Shown here piece by piece: positions 23,621 to 35,105 of a stretch of 64,000 bases of DNA. The DNA is taken from assembly GCA_022496805.1 (NCBI GenBank), contig CM040102.1, positions 5,691,001 to 5,755,000 of the forward strand. Reading direction: 5' to 3'. The notes under the pieces are model-generated. The model did not search any database and was not told the origin of the DNA. It worked only from the letters and a program-made list of their open reading frames with translations. Made by a program: the position numbers and the translations under genes. This stretch comes from Pohlia nutans (lineage: Eukaryota > Streptophyta > Bryopsida > Bryales > Mniaceae). How positions within the stretch are numbered: the first letter of the stretch is position 1; every line of letters starts with the position of its first letter.

Positions 23621-24250
23621 CACAATCAATGTGACAATCTTTAGCAAGATTCTTTTTACTAATGTAACCTTGTAGTAGCACTGTAACGGTACCCAATTGT
23701 GGAGTTCCACGTTAGCGTTCTTGCCATCTTTTCATGGGTCACAACCAATATGAAAGCGACACGTGATAGTTTTTAGAAAATATGAATTAGTTTGTGTCGG
23801 ACCTGCTAAGATAAGGGGACAAGGGGTACAGTTGCCGTCAATTTAAGCATTAATTCCAACCTACATGGAGCATTGCGTTTCAATGATAAAACATTACAGC
23901 ACATAAAACTTTGGGTTAAATAACGGAGCTCAATTTTTAATTAATTTTTTCACGATGTATGAGTTTGTTATAAATTTTCAAACTTAATAAGCATAGACCA
24001 CTATTGATGTTAGTAGGTGTACCAATGACTGTCTTTCAGATTGTTAACTTGGTATTCATAATTAATGCTTGTGATAACTAGATTGGAAACTCCTGAAGTT
24101 GAAATTGGTGCTTTTATAAGTGACCACAATTGGTACCTAACAGTTTTTGGTGCTTCTACCTTACCATGTTACGGTAGTGAGAGTGGGTTAATCCAAGATT
24201 GGTGGATATGAATATGACTGCCTTAATTGTACTAGGACTGTCCATGTTTA
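23621..24250. other. intergenic, nothing seen
   Basis: No supported feature. Confidence 0.5.
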
Positions 24251-24646
24251 AGGTAGTGGGACCAATTCCCGACTGGGTTGTATTTCCGACCCCTACTGGT
24301 TGGGGGATGGGTGTCAGAAACCAACCAGCATGGTTTCAGATAGTGTCCTGTAGTGTCCTAATTTCGTCCATGCTTGGAAAAATCAAGAGCTTCTGATTGG
24401 TGTAGAAGCACTCTATTTTCATAATCCAACATCTCATGAAAACCATGACTCTATGAGCGGTTAATGGTCACTCTAAGCTTTCAGACTTAAAAAATCATAG
24501 AAAATTGTAGAAATGCTCAAAAAATGTTTTTTTTTGGGGGATGCCTTTCCAATAGCTTTGCAGAGCATCCAAAAATTATAAAAAAATTCTTTCACAAGTC
24601 TAAGTATGCAAACCTGAAATTCAGTCGGGAATTGGTCCCACTACCT
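24251..24646. mobile_element. TA-flanked MITE, family N copy 4
   Basis: A perfect 25-bp terminal inverted repeat begins AGGTAGTGGGACCAATTCCC; TA lies outside each end (24249-24250 and 24647-24648). Length is 396 bp, non-coding. It is the best preserved of the TA-flanked group. Confidence 0.85.
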
Positions 24647-24648
24647 TA

Positions 24649-25609
24649 GTGGAGTACAAGCCAAGCATAAACTGGAACATTTGTATTGAATTTGGGAGGA
24701 AAAAGAGAGAGAGAGAGGGACAACCTCATAATTTTGATGTGTAAGCTACAATAGAATTTGTCATCAGAAAACTACGGTACATGCATTATAGCAGGTTTGT
24801 AAAAAAAAATTTGTTTTTCCATGTGCCACGTAGGTATTGACTAAACCCACAAAATAGTTCAAGTGACATTATTTTAAATAATTAAATTATTTGCCAAAAC
24901 TTGTACTAACCTACTAGATGTGGGTACGGTATGTAGATGAAACTGGATTTTCTTTTAATTACTTATGAAAACTTGGGCCACAATTAAACACAAACATTGG
25001 ACTTTCATAAATGAGAAGTCAGAGGAATTTGAATGTAACATTCAGAGTCTTTCGTGATTTTAGTTGTCCTTGCGTCAATGTTCAAACATTCACTCATTAA
25101 ACTTGGAGCTCACTCCATCAGCCTGAGACTTTTTATTGTGAAGCGTAGGAATAGTAAAAGTTTGTTCTATGCTCTTCAAGAATGTTACATGGGATTGCCT
25201 TCCTTCACAAATTTGAGACTTTTTTTTATTGCCAAACGTAGGAATAGTAAAAACATTGTTCTGTGCTTTTTCAACAAAGTTCATGATAGATTACCTTATT
25301 TCACAATTTTAGCATTCATTGATGGATTGACGTACTGCAAAGGTTGTGGGGTGGGATTTTCTCTCACATGTACGAAGACTGCTTGTGCAAAATGATGAAT
25401 GTTGAATGGCGGGTAACTTACGGATTCTCAAAATGACTTTGTACTTAAATTCTTTATGAATAGTGAATGGGAAGCATGTCAAGCCAATAAGCATGTGAAC
25501 TTTATATGACTTTTTTTTTGAAGTTCTATTGCACATGAACTTTTTCAAACCCATTTTTCACTTTCCAAATAGTGAAACACAAGTTTGCAAGCAAAAACCA
25601 ACTTCATGT
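24649..25609. other. intergenic with a diverged internal duplication
   Basis: Two similar blocks near 25125 and 25220 (TTTGAGACTTTTTNTT and GTAGGAATAGTAAAAAC) form a diverged tandem duplication of about 95 bp. The open frames across them are not recognisable. Confidence 0.45.
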
Positions 25610-25806
<197 letters not shown>

Positions 25807-27068
25807 CAGTCTCCAATGGCCTTTTGTTCGGTGGGCATTGAATCATTGACATTATGAACGGACACTTTATTCACGCCTGCCTCGAAAGAGATTGGAGTTT
25901 CGATGTATTTTTCTATCTATCCATGTGCCAGTGTAAACTTTAAAAATCGAAGAACTTTGGCCTCCTCTTGAAACTAACACAAATTAGTACTATGTAAGTA
26001 AATTGAAAAATATAACATATTAACCATATTTTCATTAATGTTAAATATCAAGAAAAGTTGTAATTGAACAAATAAGACTCTTCATAAATAGCATTACTTC
26101 TTAGGGTGCACAATTTATTAAACCTTGGAATCACATGCATTCATGACCCCCTTTAAAATAATTAGAGTATTCTAATATTTTTTCATGTATACATGTATAA
26201 TATTTGTAAATATACATTCCTATTTTCAGCCCAAAATATGTTTTTTTTTATATATACATAGTACGGTAGTGTTCAAATTAATCCCCCTCTTGCGCATTCA
26301 CGCGATTCCTCACATGCAAGTCGACAAAAATTGATTTTTTCTTAGTGTTTCTCTAAGTAAGAAAATAAATGTGGAATATTGTCTATCAGTGGCAACAGTA
26401 AATGGAATGTGTGTTATACTGTGGCTCTTCCACCAACATGTTTGATTACTCTCTCTTTCCGGGAATAAACACTTTAGTAACAAGTAACACAATAAAAGTA
26501 ACCATGAGCTGAGAATTGCAAAATTGTTTTCCGTATAAATGTGTTTTGCATTTAGTAATATTGCCAAGTTGTGAGTTCCTCTTGGTTGGTTGGTGAAGAC
26601 AATGTATCACATTTGCGTGGTCATAGTTTGATTCACATTGGGTTCGTTTGAGCAGTGATGTGGTATTGATGAGTTGGTGCTACTAGTGAATTATCATGGC
26701 AGGAAATTTGTACCATCCAACCGGCCCTATCTCACCCTATGACAAGTTTTTGCACTGAGCTAGTGATCAAATAAATAGTGGTCTTTACCACTAACCCCCC
26801 CACCCCCCCACCCACCCCCCCTTTTTTTTTCGCATATGTTTCTATTCTATTGGTATTGATTGGTTGTTTTCTATTTGTCTTTTATGTAGGAGGATTAATC
26901 CGGCATATTGTATAGCGATAGTGTTTATTGCTTTGAATGTCTGTTTTATAGAAGTTTCACAAAGGTTGAATTTTGTTTCAAGTTGTTTCATTGAGGGAGC
27001 ATGTGTGGTTCCTCATTGCATTTGTATCTTTGGATTTGACATTGATAGGACGAAGTCAAAGGGGTTAA
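25807..27068. other. intergenic with a C-rich tract and a shared 45-bp motif
   Basis: Positions 25837-25880 (ATCATTGACATTATGAACGG, CACTTTATTCACGCC) recur at about 42890-42935, so both belong to a dispersed repeat, perhaps an LTR edge. A C-rich tract with short A/CA interruptions is at 26794-26821, followed by T9. No gene is supported. Confidence 0.45.
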
Positions 27069-27538
27069 TCCTTAAACAACCAAGGATTCATGGTTTTAAA
27101 ATGACAAATTCTATTGATTGTATTGTGAAGAATTCAATTCAAATGACACCAAATTTTACATCACTGGAATCATTGAAGAACATTGCAATTACTAGTCAAA
27201 CAAGGGTGATGGCCTAATATGGGTACCCCTCCAAAAATAGTGTGATTTTCAAAAAACATTCTTTTGATAAGAAAAAAACATTGGAAAATTGTAAAAATTA
27301 GATGCTGTTATAAGTGCCATGGCTCCAGTTATATACTTATATACATGGGTGTTAAAGACGGAATTTTTAGCACACATAATATGAGTTAGACATAAGTCAC
27401 ACATAGTGAGACGTGTCTCACCGGTACCCATATTAGGGCATACAAACATATTTGAACAAAAAGAAGTCCAAGCAAGACCTACTAAAAATTGCTAAATAAA
27501 ACATGAGGCCCAATTTGGGCTTCTTGGTCCTTTAGGGG
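27069..27538 (-). mobile_element. TTAA-type MITE, family C copy 2, carrying a nested MITE
   Basis: TTAA lies at 27065-27068 and 27539-27542. The ends are TCCTTAAACAACCAAGG and CTTGGTCCTTTAGGGG. Removing the nested family D element (27203-27446) leaves about 226 bp that aligns with the reverse complement of 23386-23616. Confidence 0.85.
27203..27446 (-). mobile_element. MITE, family D copy 2, nested in family C
   Basis: The ends GGCCTAATATGGGTACCCC and GGTACCCATATTAGGGC are inverted repeats. The interior aligns with the reverse complement of 2739-2978 (AAAATAGTGTGATTTTC, GACATAAGTCACACATAGTG). It interrupts the family C element; copy 1 at 23386 lacks it. The target duplication is unclear. Confidence 0.8.
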
Positions 27539-27645
27539 TTAAAGTATTAGCCTGCCAATTTGTAACTTATAAATAAATAAACAAATTGTAGCATTAAGGT
27601 AAATGGTCTACATCATGGGCAAGTTATAGAGACATAATGTCTCAG

Positions 27646-27898
27646 GCTTTCCATGTAGAGCCTGAATCCACAGGCTAAGCATCCTTGCCCAAAATTTCAA
27701 GGTTCTTCATTAATACTACTGTCATGTGGCATTACATATATCGTGTAGCAAGCCCTTTTGGATAGAATTTCAACTATTATCCGTTTTGTAAACCAGATCA
27801 AAATGCACACCTGCATGTCAACTTGAATGACTATTAATGCATCAACCTTCTTGTTGATATGACATCACACATGCAGGTGCAGGCTCTACATGGAAAGC
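27646..27898. repeat. short inverted repeat, 19-bp perfect arms
   Basis: GCTTTCCATGTAGAGCCTG at 27646-27664 is repeated inverted at 27880-27898. A second inner pair (CACCTGCATGTCA and its inverted partner near 27867-27882) is imperfect. It could be an eroded MITE or a hairpin transcript; I cannot decide. Confidence 0.5.
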
Positions 27899-28938
27899 TG
27901 CCTTTAGTAACTTGTGATCTCTCATGAAGAAAAGGGCTAAGAGTCTGGTGGTAAGGCTGCCATAGAATAGATATTGCATGGCAGAATTGATGCGTTTTAA
28001 AGAGAAGACAATTCTCCTCTTGTTGCCATTGTTTTGTCAACAAGCTCGCCCTCTTGTCTCTTTCCGTTGTCTCCCATTCTCAAGGTGAGATCGTTCCTGA
28101 TCATTCCGTGGACATTAGCTTTGCTATTTTTTTCGTGGTCGGTTTACTTGATCAATTGTCAATGGATTGTCAGTACCACATTGTAAAGTTGCTGCCTGTC
28201 CATGAAGCTATCAATGACTTATTATTGTTTTTACTCAATGCACGGTTACTGTCACATAATGATAAGTTGACCAGTCAACGAAACCAATCGTGTCAAAGTT
28301 TTTGGGTTATAACATTAGTACATTCAATGTGAGCCCTTTCATGAACCAAAAAGGCACACTCTTGATTTAACAGTACAACGTAGCATTATGTCCTGTAACC
28401 TAACTCTTGTCGAGTTTCTTCTGTTTGGATTCTGAGATTGTAGGGTTGAAACTTTCTACATTGAGAATAATGTTTTTGTTTTTTTATATTTAAAGAATAG
28501 TTGAGCTCCCAGATCTTCATATGTGGTATTTTTAAGGAAGATTTTAGGCTGAGCTTTTCCATTTAAAAAAAAAAACACTGATTCAGAGGTGCATAGCAAC
28601 AAGTGATTGCCAGCATAAGTAGACATCCACACCACTGAACTTTCATTTCTCTGCATGCAGGCAAAATGATGAGTGCATGGGAAATTGGCAATGGCATGCA
28701 GTGGATGAGATGTAACATTGCAGTCTGTACCCTACCTTGTCGACATTAATTCATTTTTATTTTTTGGGTAAAAAGTGCCACATTTCATCTTGTGATTGGT
28801 TTTGGGTAACAAGGACCTTTCAGTATTGCCATATCGGGCATGGAAATTCAATTTCCTTTACAAAGCTGTCTGAGTCCGACCTGTATTGAGATTGTATAGA
28901 TAGGTTGCACTTGGAGAGGTGAAGGAACAGCTAATGTA
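27899..28938. other. intergenic, no gene seen
   Basis: Open frames at 27834-28043 (minus) and 28054-28332 (plus) have no recognisable product. Nothing else is supported. Confidence 0.45.
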
Positions 28939-30605
28939 CAGTGGTCAGCAGAAGTGTTCGGACAAGACGCTTCCACTTCCAAAATGAGCTAGTTTTCCTA
29001 CATAACTCACATTCGAGTTGTAAAACTTTAAACATACAATCACATAGTTATAACAAACATGTAACATAACATTCATAATCAAAAATGTCAATCAAGAAAT
29101 CAATCAAAAATAAAACACATGATGTGGGTGTCCAATTCTTTATGCAAAAAGTGAAGTGGTTATCTATTTACATTGGAAACAAAGCCATGAGCTACAAAAT
29201 CAAGCTAAAAACTTGAATGTAGAATCATGATGACTACCTAAAAACTTGAATGTACAATCATAATGACTTCCATCGTGTATAGCCACCTTTTGCTTGATAA
29301 ACATTTGCAGCTCTCTCAGGCATAGACATGATCAATTTCCTCACGGTATCAATTTCAATGCTATACCAAATTTCTTGCAATTTCTCCCACAAGTCCTTCT
29401 TGTTAGTGGGTTTCTTCTCCAACATTCTCATACGACGATCTACTTCACTCCAAAGGTGTTCAATAGGATTCAAGTCAGGAGATTGAGCCGGATGCCAAAT
29501 TAGTTGAAACTTCTGTGCTAACAACCAATCTATAACATACTTAGAAGTATGTTCGGGATCGTTGTCGTGCTAAAAAGTAAAATTCTCCTCTCCTAAATCA
29601 TGCATGTGTATAGTATTCATGAGCTCCATCTCCAAAATTTCACGATACACAAACTTATCTATGTTCCCTTCTACAAGACGAAGGTTGCCAACTCCCTCCC
29701 AAGTCATACATCCCCAAACCATAATGTTTCCACCCCCAAATTTGATAGTAGGTTGCACATGCAGATCTAAAAGATGCTCTCCTCTCTTCCTCCAACAATA
29801 CTGCCTCCCATCTGAGCCAAACAAATTGAATTTTGACTCATTTGGAAAAACCACATAACTCCAATCCATCCAACTTGCATGCCTACACTTCTTTGCCCAT
29901 GCATATCGACGTGCTTTGTGCTTCTTTGACAAGAATGGCTTCTTAGTTTTCACTCGTGCTCTCAATCCTTGCCTTCGAAGACATCTTCTAATTGTATCAT
30001 CACTCAAATCTAATCCTTGAGATCGCATTTCTCTACCCACTGCTGCAGCTGTGCCATTAGATGGTGCATTCAACAACCTTACAACCTCACGATCACCACG
30101 TTCATCAAGAATTCGAGGTCTCCCTTGTGAAGGAGCATCTCTCAAATGACCTCTCATTGTAAACCTCCGCACAATAGCATGGCAAGTGCTTCGAGAGATG
30201 CCTAGAACCGCTGAGATTTCAAAGTACGAATTCCCTCTCTCATGCATTTGAAGAACTATCTCACGTTTAGCAAGAGACCTTCTAGGAGCCATAGCTAATC
30301 AAGAGCAATCTTACTCAATCACAATGAATCTTGAAATGTAAGAGGTCTCCATAAATACATGTTGTTTCTCAAGATTTTTTAGATGCACAAATTGTGTGCA
30401 TAATGAATTGGACACCCATGATTGACACATCATGAACTGCTGCCCTTGCAAGTGGCTCAATGTCAATGATGGTCCTCTTTCTAGTTTACAAATGGCTCTT
30501 TAGTTATAATTAGCTGAAAAAATCAGCACCTACCTACCAAACTTGACAAGTGTTACTACTAAACTGAGATTGTCATTACTGTCCGAACACTTTTGCTAAC
30601 TACTG
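28939..30605 (-). mobile_element. complete Tc1-type transposon (DD34E class), inactive
   Basis: A 1667-bp element flanked by TA at 28937-28938 and 30606-30607. The 26-bp terminal inverted repeats (CAGTGGTCAGCAGAAGTG and CAGTAGTTAGCAAAAGTG, both continuing TTCGGACA) differ at three sites, all transitions. A second inverted pair lies inside (GGGTGTCCAATTCTTTATG at 29126 and its partner at 30395-30415), so the terminal region is a long repeat with conserved outer and inner parts. One minus-strand transposase gene fills the middle. Element size, TA target and gene length are typical of Tc1. Plant mariner-like elements known to me are mostly of the DD39D type, so this class is out of the ordinary. 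Confidence 0.93.
29258..30292 (-). pseudogene. Tc1 transposase with one stop codon and a mutated catalytic Asp
   Basis: The frame is 345 codons long including the terminal stop, normal for Tc1, and starts MAPRRSLAKREIVLQM. Order of parts: a paired-type helix-turn-helix region (about residues 8-110) with the GRPR hook at 57-60, then a DDE domain. The first catalytic Asp is Asn151 in FPNESKFNLFG, where Tc1 proteins have DES. A TAG codon at 29570-29572 (residue 241) replaces the Gln expected before DNDP. The second Asp is residue 243 and the Glu is 278 in SPDLNPIEHLW, with 34 residues between them. The rest is intact and in frame. Both lesions fit C-to-T deamination. The product cannot catalyse transposition as read. 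Confidence 0.93.
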
Positions 30606-30626
30606 TATATATATTGGTCTGTATAA

Positions 30627-30940
30627 CCCCTAAACGTACCGATCCTTTGAACAGTAGTGGATACTAGCCTCGAACATAGACATTAGCATGGCTCAGATGT
30701 ACATGAGGTGTACATAAGAGGACCATTGCAAGCATAAAATCTACCCAACAAATTTGACATACTTGCAGTTAGAGACCTCTCCAATATTATCAACAACTCC
30801 TCATCACGAGAGAACTATTGTAATTGGTAGAGAATCTAATAAAGGTGACTTGGATGAAAGTCATCCGAACTTGTATGGGAAAGTTGCATGGCTTTGAATC
30901 TGTTCGTGATCCAATTTCTCGGCGTTGGGACGCTTAGGGG
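30627..30940 (+). mobile_element. TTAA-type MITE, family A copy 2, with ATAA duplication
   Basis: A 314-bp element from CCCCTAAACGTACCGATCC to GGGACGCTTAGGGG. The flanks are ATAA on both sides (30623-30626 and 30941-30944), matching but non-canonical. It lies 21 bp from the end of the Tc1 element. The interior matches copy 3 at 33020 throughout. Confidence 0.9.
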
Positions 30941-30983
30941 ATAATAGACTCATTGTAGTATTGTACCTAATATTGCCACTTTA

Positions 30984-31190
30984 ACCATCCACTTTGTTGA
31001 CGATGTACAAAATCAAACACAATTTTTTCATCCATCATTGACTTTTTGTAGTGTGGATTTTTTACTATGTATTTTATGGGAAGTTAGCTTGGTGCATCAT
31101 TAGATTAAAAAAGGTGAAACTTTTATGCCTCATTTCATGTTATAGTGATTCACCCAAAATTTCAAAGATTTTAGTACAACATATATCCTT
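30984..31190 (-). mobile_element. TTAA-type MITE, family F, truncated copy 2
   Basis: Sequence such as TTTTTGTAGTGTGGATTTTT and GGGAAGTTAGCTTGGTGCA aligns with the reverse complement of the right half of the intact copy at 40562-41129. The other end is missing. Confidence 0.6.
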
Positions 31191-33019
31191 CGAAGGTGAA
31201 GAATGGGAATGAAAGATTGAGTAGCTGTAGCCATTCTCTTTCTTCACACGGCCTAAAGGGGAGTCACAGCTTTTTCATGGAGAATGGCAAAAATTGACTC
31301 TACGATTATCTCCGCAGGTTCTCAATTTTCAAAGATTCAAACTTCTTGGAAGTGGTGTAACACCCCCTGGCTCAATTAATGAAACGTTGATATTTGAACA
31401 CGATTCTCCATGAACAGTGAGTCCGTGACGAGCGTGCAATGTATAAGAATGTTACATTTCAAATTTTTTGAACCCTTAAATATTGAGGGATATCACTATT
31501 AGGATCACATATTGTGTGCTATTTACCAAGGGAGTAATTACGGCAACACATTTTATGATGCCTAAATGTTGCTTAACAAGCTACAACATTGTTGGATTTA
31601 CTCCCTACAATGACACTAGTTTAGCCCTCGGAGCTGCAAGTCACATAACATTCAGAAGCATGCACTGTCTCTGCAATAAATGGTGTGAAAAATTCCACAT
31701 CCAACTGTACTTTATCAGTAGCTAACTGAACAGGTAGAGGCTCAAGATGATGTCTTGCTGCTTCTTAACCCATATTCTTTGTGGACTAATGTAAGTGAGC
31801 TTGATTACAAGAGCAACACTTTCTCTCCATAGGACTTCACACGTGCCTCTCGACTAAGTTAAAACCTAATGATTCTCACTTTCCGGCAATTTTGAATTAT
31901 AATTTATGTAATATTCGTCAAAAGATGCCAATAATTTTCCGAAATTTTATTCATCTTTTTTTAAAATTATTTTATGCCAAAGCTGCTAATAAACTATGGT
32001 ATGCAGTATTTTGTGTTTGGAGGTTTGTTATCTCATTTTATTTTCATGGATTGTGTTCTCTTGTTCACGTTTGATTAGTGTATTTATTCCAATCTTGATC
32101 AATGTACCAACTCCATTCATATTTTAACGTATAAATTTATTACAAAAACCGTATGTGAATCTCTTGTGTGGACTTTGAAATTCTTTGAAAAATTAAGTAA
32201 TCATTGGAAGATCACATGGAAAATTGTTCCAAGAAATTATTGAAGATATGAGTCAAATCCAAGTTTTATAAAAAAAAATTAAAAAAAAATTGAAATCTTG
32301 GAATGAAGTTTAGTAGAGAGGTCTATGTACCCACTCAATGGCAGTGCAAATATGACTATAAATACAAGACATAATCTTGCAAATGAACGGTCGGATCTAC
32401 ACAAGCTTTTAATAGAATGCATGAAATTGAAGTATGCTTAGTTTAGTACGGTTGGATTTTTTTAAGCAATTTGTTTGTGTGAAATTCCACCCATCCAAAA
32501 GCACCTCCTAAAAAATGGGTTTCATGGAAAACTGACCTGGGCATTGATGAGAACGGAGAGTGAATTTGAATTTGTTAGTTGTCAAAAAATTGAACGCTAT
32601 GACATATAGAGGTTGAGAGTGATGTTAGTGAGAATTTTAGGAATGAATTCAGACACACTTTTAGATTAGATGCACTTTGTTGCAGAGTTTGCTGAGAACC
32701 TAAACCCTAAACCCTGAACCTACCTTCAGTATAATTGCCCATCAGAAACCCAATCATGGCTGGAGTGCTTGTAGGAGCAATAAGTGAAATTTCTGTGTTT
32801 CTTTGTATCACAAAAGCTGATGTGTTATTTGCGCAATCGTTCACTTTGTTCATTAAAAATTGAGCCTAGTATTCCATCATTTTCATACTGCACATGGAAA
32901 GGTAACTAATCTTACATTGGAGGTTCCCTGTCATGAATACTAGTCTCAGTAATCTGGTTGCTTTGTTTACATGACAGGGCAATTACGCACTTAAACTTGA
33001 ATAATTATATGTTATTTAA
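31191..33019. other. intergenic, no gene seen
   Basis: AT-rich with short unrecognisable frames (31483-31725, 31892-32074). CCTAAACCCTAAACCCTGAACC near 32698 looks telomere-like but is only about two units. No gene is supported. Confidence 0.45.
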
Positions 33020-33341
33020 CCCCTAAACGTACCGATCCTTTGAACACAAGTAGATGCTAGCCTGAAAAATAGATTTTAGCACACCTCAAATGTACAATAA
33101 GTGTACATGAAAGGACCATTGCATGCATGAAATCTACCCAACAAATTTGACATATTTGCATTTGGAGGCCTCTCCAATATTATGGACATCTTCCCATCAC
33201 AAGAAATTTACTCTCATTGGTAGAGAACTTAATAGGCTTGCAAAGGTGACTTGGATGAAAGTCATCCGAGATTGTATGAAAAAGTTACAGGACTTTGAAT
33301 CCATTCATGATCCAGTTTCTGGACGCTGTGACGTTTAGGGG
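33020..33341 (+). mobile_element. TTAA-type MITE, family A copy 3
   Basis: A 322-bp element from CCCCTAAACGTACCGATCC to TGTGACGTTTAGGGG with perfect TTAA on both sides (33016-33019 and 33342-33345). It is the best preserved copy of the family. The plus-strand frame at 33123-33338 lies wholly inside and is not a gene. Confidence 0.93.
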
Positions 33342-33384
33342 TTAACTATGTGCTTGAGGTGAATGTGAACTTGATCCATTTCCA

Positions 33385-33680
33385 CTATGGTACCTATACC
33401 TTAAAGCGTTCGCCTTACCAACTGAGCCTATTTACACACATAAAACAGAAATTAAAGAGGATTTAAATGCACTTTAGCATGCATTATTTGGACACCGTAT
33501 GAATAAGTTATGAATTTCCAAAGTGTTGACTACAGGTTGACCTTAAAGCGACCCTAAACTTTGATGTTCAGACTGTGCACATTCTCATCAACAACAGGAT
33601 ATGAGAATCTACTTATTATGGAAGATTGAGCTAGAGACGCTCTAAGGAAATGGTTGCTTTTAGATATAGTTACCTTAGTA
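33385..33680 (-). repeat. dispersed repeat K, copy 2 (inverted)
   Basis: The sequence aligns with the reverse complement of 1690-2100: CCTTACCAACTGAGCCTATT, GCACTTTAGCATGCA, GTCCANNNTATGAATAAGTT-like blocks and CTTAAAGCGACCCTAAACT. It has a single copy of the unit that is duplicated in copy 1. The tRNA-like A box lies at about 33417-33433 on the minus strand. Confidence 0.65.
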
Positions 33681-34183
33681 GAAAAGGTAGCATTGCCCAG
33701 AGAATTGCCCAGGCATGTGGTGTCCAATTCCACGTATGCACAATGCTTTTGCCTTGACATCTCCCTGGGAAGCACCACCTTTCCTACTAGTCGTTTGTCC
33801 ACTGGATTATGTTCCTACTAGTGATTTCTCCACTGGATTATGTTTATGTACAGTCCAACAGCAGCCTGTCCTTGGTTGACTCTAAGTATGTTTTTATATA
33901 CGTAGTCATTTTCATGTGAACTCACATGCTGTACAAAGCAATTCACCAAAGTAGCAAACATTTCCGTGACTCAAGTACGCAGCGAACATTTTCAAGCAGA
34001 CATCATATTAAAGAATGTGACTACAAAAGAAGTGAATTATAAATTATGTAACTGGCATTAACCAGACTGGCCCAATTATAATTTCGGGGGGCAATTACCT
34101 TCAGATTTAGTGTACAATGCAATTCTGGTTACAGCTTCATAATGTGCGAGTAAATGAATATTCATGAGCATATCTTGTATACA
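33681..34183. other. intergenic, nothing seen
   Basis: The ACTAGTNNNTTNTCCACTGGATTATG block is repeated in tandem near 33786-33841. No gene is supported. Confidence 0.45.
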
Positions 34184-34707
34184 CACTAGTAGGAAATGTG
34201 TTGTTTTTCACTTGCTATAAATGAAAAAGGAATGAAATCGCGTCAAACACATGGCATAACATTCAGTAGCCTCTGTGACTGCTACCTAACTTCCCCCAAC
34301 AAAATGATGTGGAATATCCCACATCATTTCGTCTCCCAAATGAAATGATGTGGGATATTCCACATCACATCAGTAGCTATGGAGGCAGGTGGCATTAAGC
34401 AAGAGCAATCAACCATGGTGAACAGTAATCAAAAGCACTCACTCAATCACAATTCACCAATGTTTTGTAATTGTTTATTTGATTCAATAGTCCATTCAAT
34501 TTACAAATCACTAGTCACTCCATTTATAGAGGCGGATGAAACCAAAAGGCAGTCACCCTCTTGGAAGGCTACTGAATGTTATGGGGTTGTGCGAGTGCTG
34601 GTGGGTGGTTTTGGTCACAAGAAGACATAAATATAAGCATAATATTTAGCCACTATTCATTGTTCCCACAAAATGGGGAATGAAAATTGACAGGCCTTCT
34701 ACTAGTG
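34184..34707. mobile_element. CACTA-type deletion derivative L1
   Basis: A 524-bp element starts CACTAGTAGGAAATGTGTTG and ends CCTTCTACTAGTG, the CACTA...TAGTG plan of En/Spm-type elements, with GTTTTTCAC and GAAAATTGAC just inside. The 3-bp flanks are ACA and ATA, one mismatch. The outer parts match L2 at 34915-35105, but the middle is extra sequence of unknown origin. The short frame at 34379-34630 is not recognisable. Confidence 0.75.
34305..34367. repeat. 26-bp perfect hairpin with self-palindromic arms
   Basis: Positions 34305-34330 and 34342-34367 are perfect inverted repeats around an 11-base loop. Each arm is itself nearly palindromic (ATGTGGAATATCCCACAT). It sits inside the CACTA-type element L1. 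Confidence 0.95.
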
Positions 34708-34914
34708 ATATTGGTCATTTACTTCGAGACAGACCAAAAATGAAAGGCTAAAAGTCCAGTGGATGGATGCACACAATTTTTATTAGAGATTGAAAGTTCT
34801 ACGTACTATACAGTACAGTACGTACCATATGGATTAATCCAGGTTGGACTCATTGGAGTCCTGCGTCTAACTTATCATGCACAAAGTAACTACTGGTAGT
34901 TCATGAGATGGTTA

Positions 34915-35105
34915 CACTACTAGGAAATGTGTCGTTTTTCACTTAGTATAAATGAAAAAGGAATGAAATCGCACCAGGCACATGAGTTGTATTAGTGTTG
35001 GTGAGTTGTTATGATCACAAGAAGACAAAAATATAGGTATAATATTCCGCCACTATTCACTATTCCCACAAAATGGGGATGAAAAACGACAGATCTGCTA
35101 CTGGT
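34915..35105. mobile_element. short CACTA-type MITE L2
   Basis: It starts CACTACTAGGAAATGTGTCG and its inverted partner GAAAAACGACAGATCTGCTA lies at the right, whose last bases have decayed. The halves match the outer parts of L1. About 190 bp, non-coding. Confidence 0.7.

Noticed and set aside
32698..32722. Interstitial telomere repeat (CCTAAACCCTAAACCCTGAACC)
   Set aside because: Only about two units; too short to claim.
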